Position numbers and translations under genes: made by a program. From an uncultured Oceanospirillales bacterium (lineage in GTDB: Bacteria > Pseudomonadota > Gammaproteobacteria > Pseudomonadales > Litorivicinaceae), in contig CAJXTO010000021.1 of the NCBI GenBank assembly GCA_913061245.1, positions 1-16,115 on the forward strand: a stretch of 16,115 nucleotides of DNA, read 5' to 3'. The notes beneath the pieces are model-generated. The model saw nothing but the letters and a program-made list of their open reading frames with translations. It searched no databases and was not told the origin of the DNA. Positions 14,657-16,115 of this stretch are shown piece by piece (position 1 is the first letter of the stretch; every line of letters begins with the position of its first letter).

Positions 14657-15493
14657 ATGGCAGTACAGAGCGTGTTTCGACTCGGGTTACAAGAAAAACA
14701 GCGTGCATGGGATCGCTGGATCGCTGGTCGTCTGGGACACAGAATTCAGGTGGAAGAGCGTCGAGTTGCGCGACGTGAATTGCGGAGGTTATTTGGGCAA
14801 GTCGTCGTTCAAGTGGGCGGGACTGCTGGATTTCCTCTCATTGCGGATTCGCTTGCGCCTGTTAGATTCCATGTCGTTTTCGGGGGTGACTTACCAAGAG
14901 TTTCTCACTGCCCCGTTATAATCGCCGAGGATAACCTACTGCCGTTTCCGACTGATTCGGTCGATATTCTGGTCCTTCAGCATTCACTGGATATCAGTGC
15001 ACACCCTCATCAAGTCCTACGCGAAGCAGAGCGAGTACTCCGGCCAGGCGGTCGTCTACTGCTATTTGGCTTCAATCCCGCTTCAAGTTGGGGGGTGCGA
15101 CGGATGCTGAGTACCCCGTTAGACAGTTTGCTCCCATGGCATGCCCGCTTTATGCGCCGATCACAGATTGAGGATTGGTGTCGATTGTTAAATCTGGCAC
15201 CTGAACTATCGAGATATGCTGTGTATAGCCTTCCTATTGCCAAGAAAGGCATTCGCAAACTTTTCAAAAACCTGGAACACAGGATGGCTCGGAACGAATG
15301 GCCTGTTGGCGCTGTTTATTGTCTCCGAGCGAAGAAAGAGCGAAACGCATATATCCCAGGCAAGCCAAGCCCTCTTGGGCGCTTAGCTTCGGTTGGAAAG
15401 ACGCTTAAGCCTGCTGTGGGGATGCGCCGGAAGCCAGTATTGCGCGTAGTGCCGAAACAGGATGGCGCACAGACTGATCTGAAAGGCGTTTGA
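14657..15493 (+). CDS. yafS: YafS-type putative SAM-dependent methyltransferase
   Basis: The 278-residue product resembles E. coli YafS, a class I methyltransferase-like protein of unknown substrate. The visible core is AEDNLLPFPTDSVDILVLQH (about 90-109), LREAERVLRPGGRLLLFGFNP (about 121-141) and a WGVRRM element. This is the strand 4-5 part of a Rossmann methyltransferase fold. Motif I is degenerate (VQVGGTAG at about 52-59 in place of the usual GxGxG), and E. coli YafS is also degenerate there as I recall it. The C-terminal tail is basic, with AVGMRR at 253-258 resembling the YafS tail. There is no clear Shine-Dalgarno before the ATG, and the candidate promoter would start transcription at or near the ATG. 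In relatives the gene sits with gloB and rnhA; here it is divergent from fabI. Family confident, function unknown. Confidence 0.8.
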   Translation: MAVQSVFRLGLQEKQRAWDRWIAGRLGHRIQVEERRVARRELRRLFGQVVVQVGGTAGFPLIADSLAPVRFHVVFGGDLPRVSHCPVIIAEDNLLPFPTDSVDILVLQHSLDISAHPHQVLREAERVLRPGGRLLLFGFNPASSWGVRRMLSTPLDSLLPWHARFMRRSQIEDWCRLLNLAPELSRYAVYSLPIAKKGIRKLFKNLEHRMARNEWPVGAVYCLRAKKERNAYIPGKPSPLGRLASVGKTLKPAVGMRRKPVLRVVPKQDGAQTDLKGV

Positions 15494-16115
15494 CCTGAGA
15501 GCGACAGGAGTAGCCAGTCGCTAGAATCTCTTCGTCCGATGTTGTTGTAGCTTCAACTTTTGGTTTCCAGCTTTGTGCATAAATCGTCTTTGACGTTTCT
15601 AGATTCGCCTTTTCGTGTCCATAGGTACCAGCCATTCCGCAACAGCCGATGGATTCGATCTCAAGTGACTGGCCAGCCATCGCGAAAATCGGCTTCCAAA
15701 GACTCAGAGATTCTTTTGCATTAGTTGCCTCTGTACAGTGGGCAAATAGGCGGAACCGCTTAACCGGTAGGGTTGTTGCAACAGCGCCTTCAACTAAGTG
15801 CTTGGAAATGAATTCCTGTACAAGTTCAACCTGCGGGACTTCAATTGCAGCTTCTTTATACTCAGAGCGATACGTCATAGTCATCGATGGATCGAGTCCG
15901 ATCATCGGTACGTCGAGCGCGTCTAACTGTCGTAATTTTTTCGCATTCGACTCACCAAGACGTTTGAACCAACCCAAGAACCCATGTACATGAAGCGGTT
16001 TTCCATTTGGGTGAAAAGGCATGAGTGATGGTTCAAATTCGAGCAACTTAAGTAATTCAAACAAGTCCACGACCACAGATGTCTCGAAGTAGCTCGTAAA
16101 CGCATCTTGAACAAT
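15405..16115 (-). CDS. ydiJ: YdiJ-type FAD-binding / Fe-S D-2-hydroxyacid dehydrogenase, partial (C-terminal 236 residues)
   Basis: The frame is open to the window edge at 16115, so the gene is 5'-truncated. The apparent start near 16076 is an internal GTG and not the true start. The residues visible correspond to the C-terminal end of the roughly 1,000-residue YdiJ family, which joins a FAD_binding_4 oxidase domain to an Fe-S and cysteine-rich domain. Recognisable parts are QDAFTSYFET at the edge, PFHPNGKPLHVHGFL, the cysteine-rich CCG motif GCCGMAGTYGHE, and the closing GYSCRSQVKR with RHPVSALRAIL. Family members oxidise D-2-hydroxyacids (D-2-hydroxyglutarate or D-lactate); the substrate here cannot be read from this portion. 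Its last 29 codons plus stop lie on the strand opposite the end of the methyltransferase gene. Confidence 0.88.
   Translation of the reverse strand: MVQDAFTSYFETSVVVDLFELLKLLEFEPSLMPFHPNGKPLHVHGFLGWFKRLGESNAKKLRQLDALDVPMIGLDPSMTMTYRSEYKEAAIEVPQVELVQEFISKHLVEGAVATTLPVKRFRLFAHCTEATNAKESLSLWKPIFAMAGQSLEIESIGCCGMAGTYGHEKANLETSKTIYAQSWKPKVEATTTSDEEILATGYSCRSQVKRLSDQSVRHPVSALRAILASGASPQQA

Noticed and set aside
14634..14921. A 95-codon plus-strand frame starting just before the methyltransferase
   Set aside because: It reads a different frame of the same bases. The methyltransferase frame gives the recognisable YafS-like protein, and this one gives nothing.
15649..15993. A 114-codon plus-strand frame opposite the YdiJ C-terminus
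   Set aside because: The minus strand holds the conserved cysteine-rich and PNGKP segments of YdiJ; the plus frame shows no motif.

Overview
The window is ordinary, densely packed chromosomal DNA of a gammaproteobacterium. GC content looks to be around 50%. The gene order tig-clpP-clpX-lon-hupB-ppiD is the classic proteostasis block of E. coli and Pseudomonas. Every protein resembles its gammaproteobacterial homologue in length and motifs. In Pseudomonas aeruginosa (from memory) this block is followed by fabI, and a little further on by mltD, gloB, a methyltransferase, rnhA and dnaQ. The window carries nearly the same gene set with a different arrangement, so a Pseudomonadales/Oceanospirillales-like lineage fits. 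I cannot name the species.

Layout. (1) 1-365, minus: the N-terminal part of an MscS-type mechanosensitive channel, cut by the window edge. (2) 480-564, plus: tRNA-Leu(UAG). (3) 641-6346, plus: tig, clpP, clpX and lon, separated by 14-49 nt, covering nascent-chain folding and ATP-dependent proteolysis. (4) 6467-6739, plus: hupB, with its own likely promoter behind lon and a strong intrinsic terminator (6761-6784). (5) 6808-11648, plus: ppiD, sohB, rnhA, dnaQ and nudC, in which every junction overlaps. This is one transcription unit joining periplasmic folding, a membrane peptidase, RNA/DNA hybrid removal, replication proofreading and nucleotide hydrolysis. (6) 11641-14602, minus: fabI, gloB and mltD, with two 1-nt TAATG junctions, convergent on nudC. 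(7) 14657-15493, plus: a YafS-type methyltransferase, divergent from fabI. (8) 15405-16115, minus: the C-terminal 236 residues of a YdiJ-type FAD/Fe-S dehydrogenase, whose 3' end overlaps that of the methyltransferase by 89 nt.

No stretch longer than 300 nt lacks a gene. The longest gaps are about 120 nt (366-479 and 6347-6466). There is no insertion sequence, prophage, CRISPR array or island-like segment, and I found no undescribed multi-gene system. The points worth a second look are small: a long hairpin filling the clpP-clpX gap, a dyad at the presumed tig start site, the antisense 3' overlap of two conserved genes, a PpiD that keeps the parvulin histidines, an MscS without the usual hinge glycine, and a rearranged mltD/gloB/yafS/rnhA/dnaQ neighbourhood.
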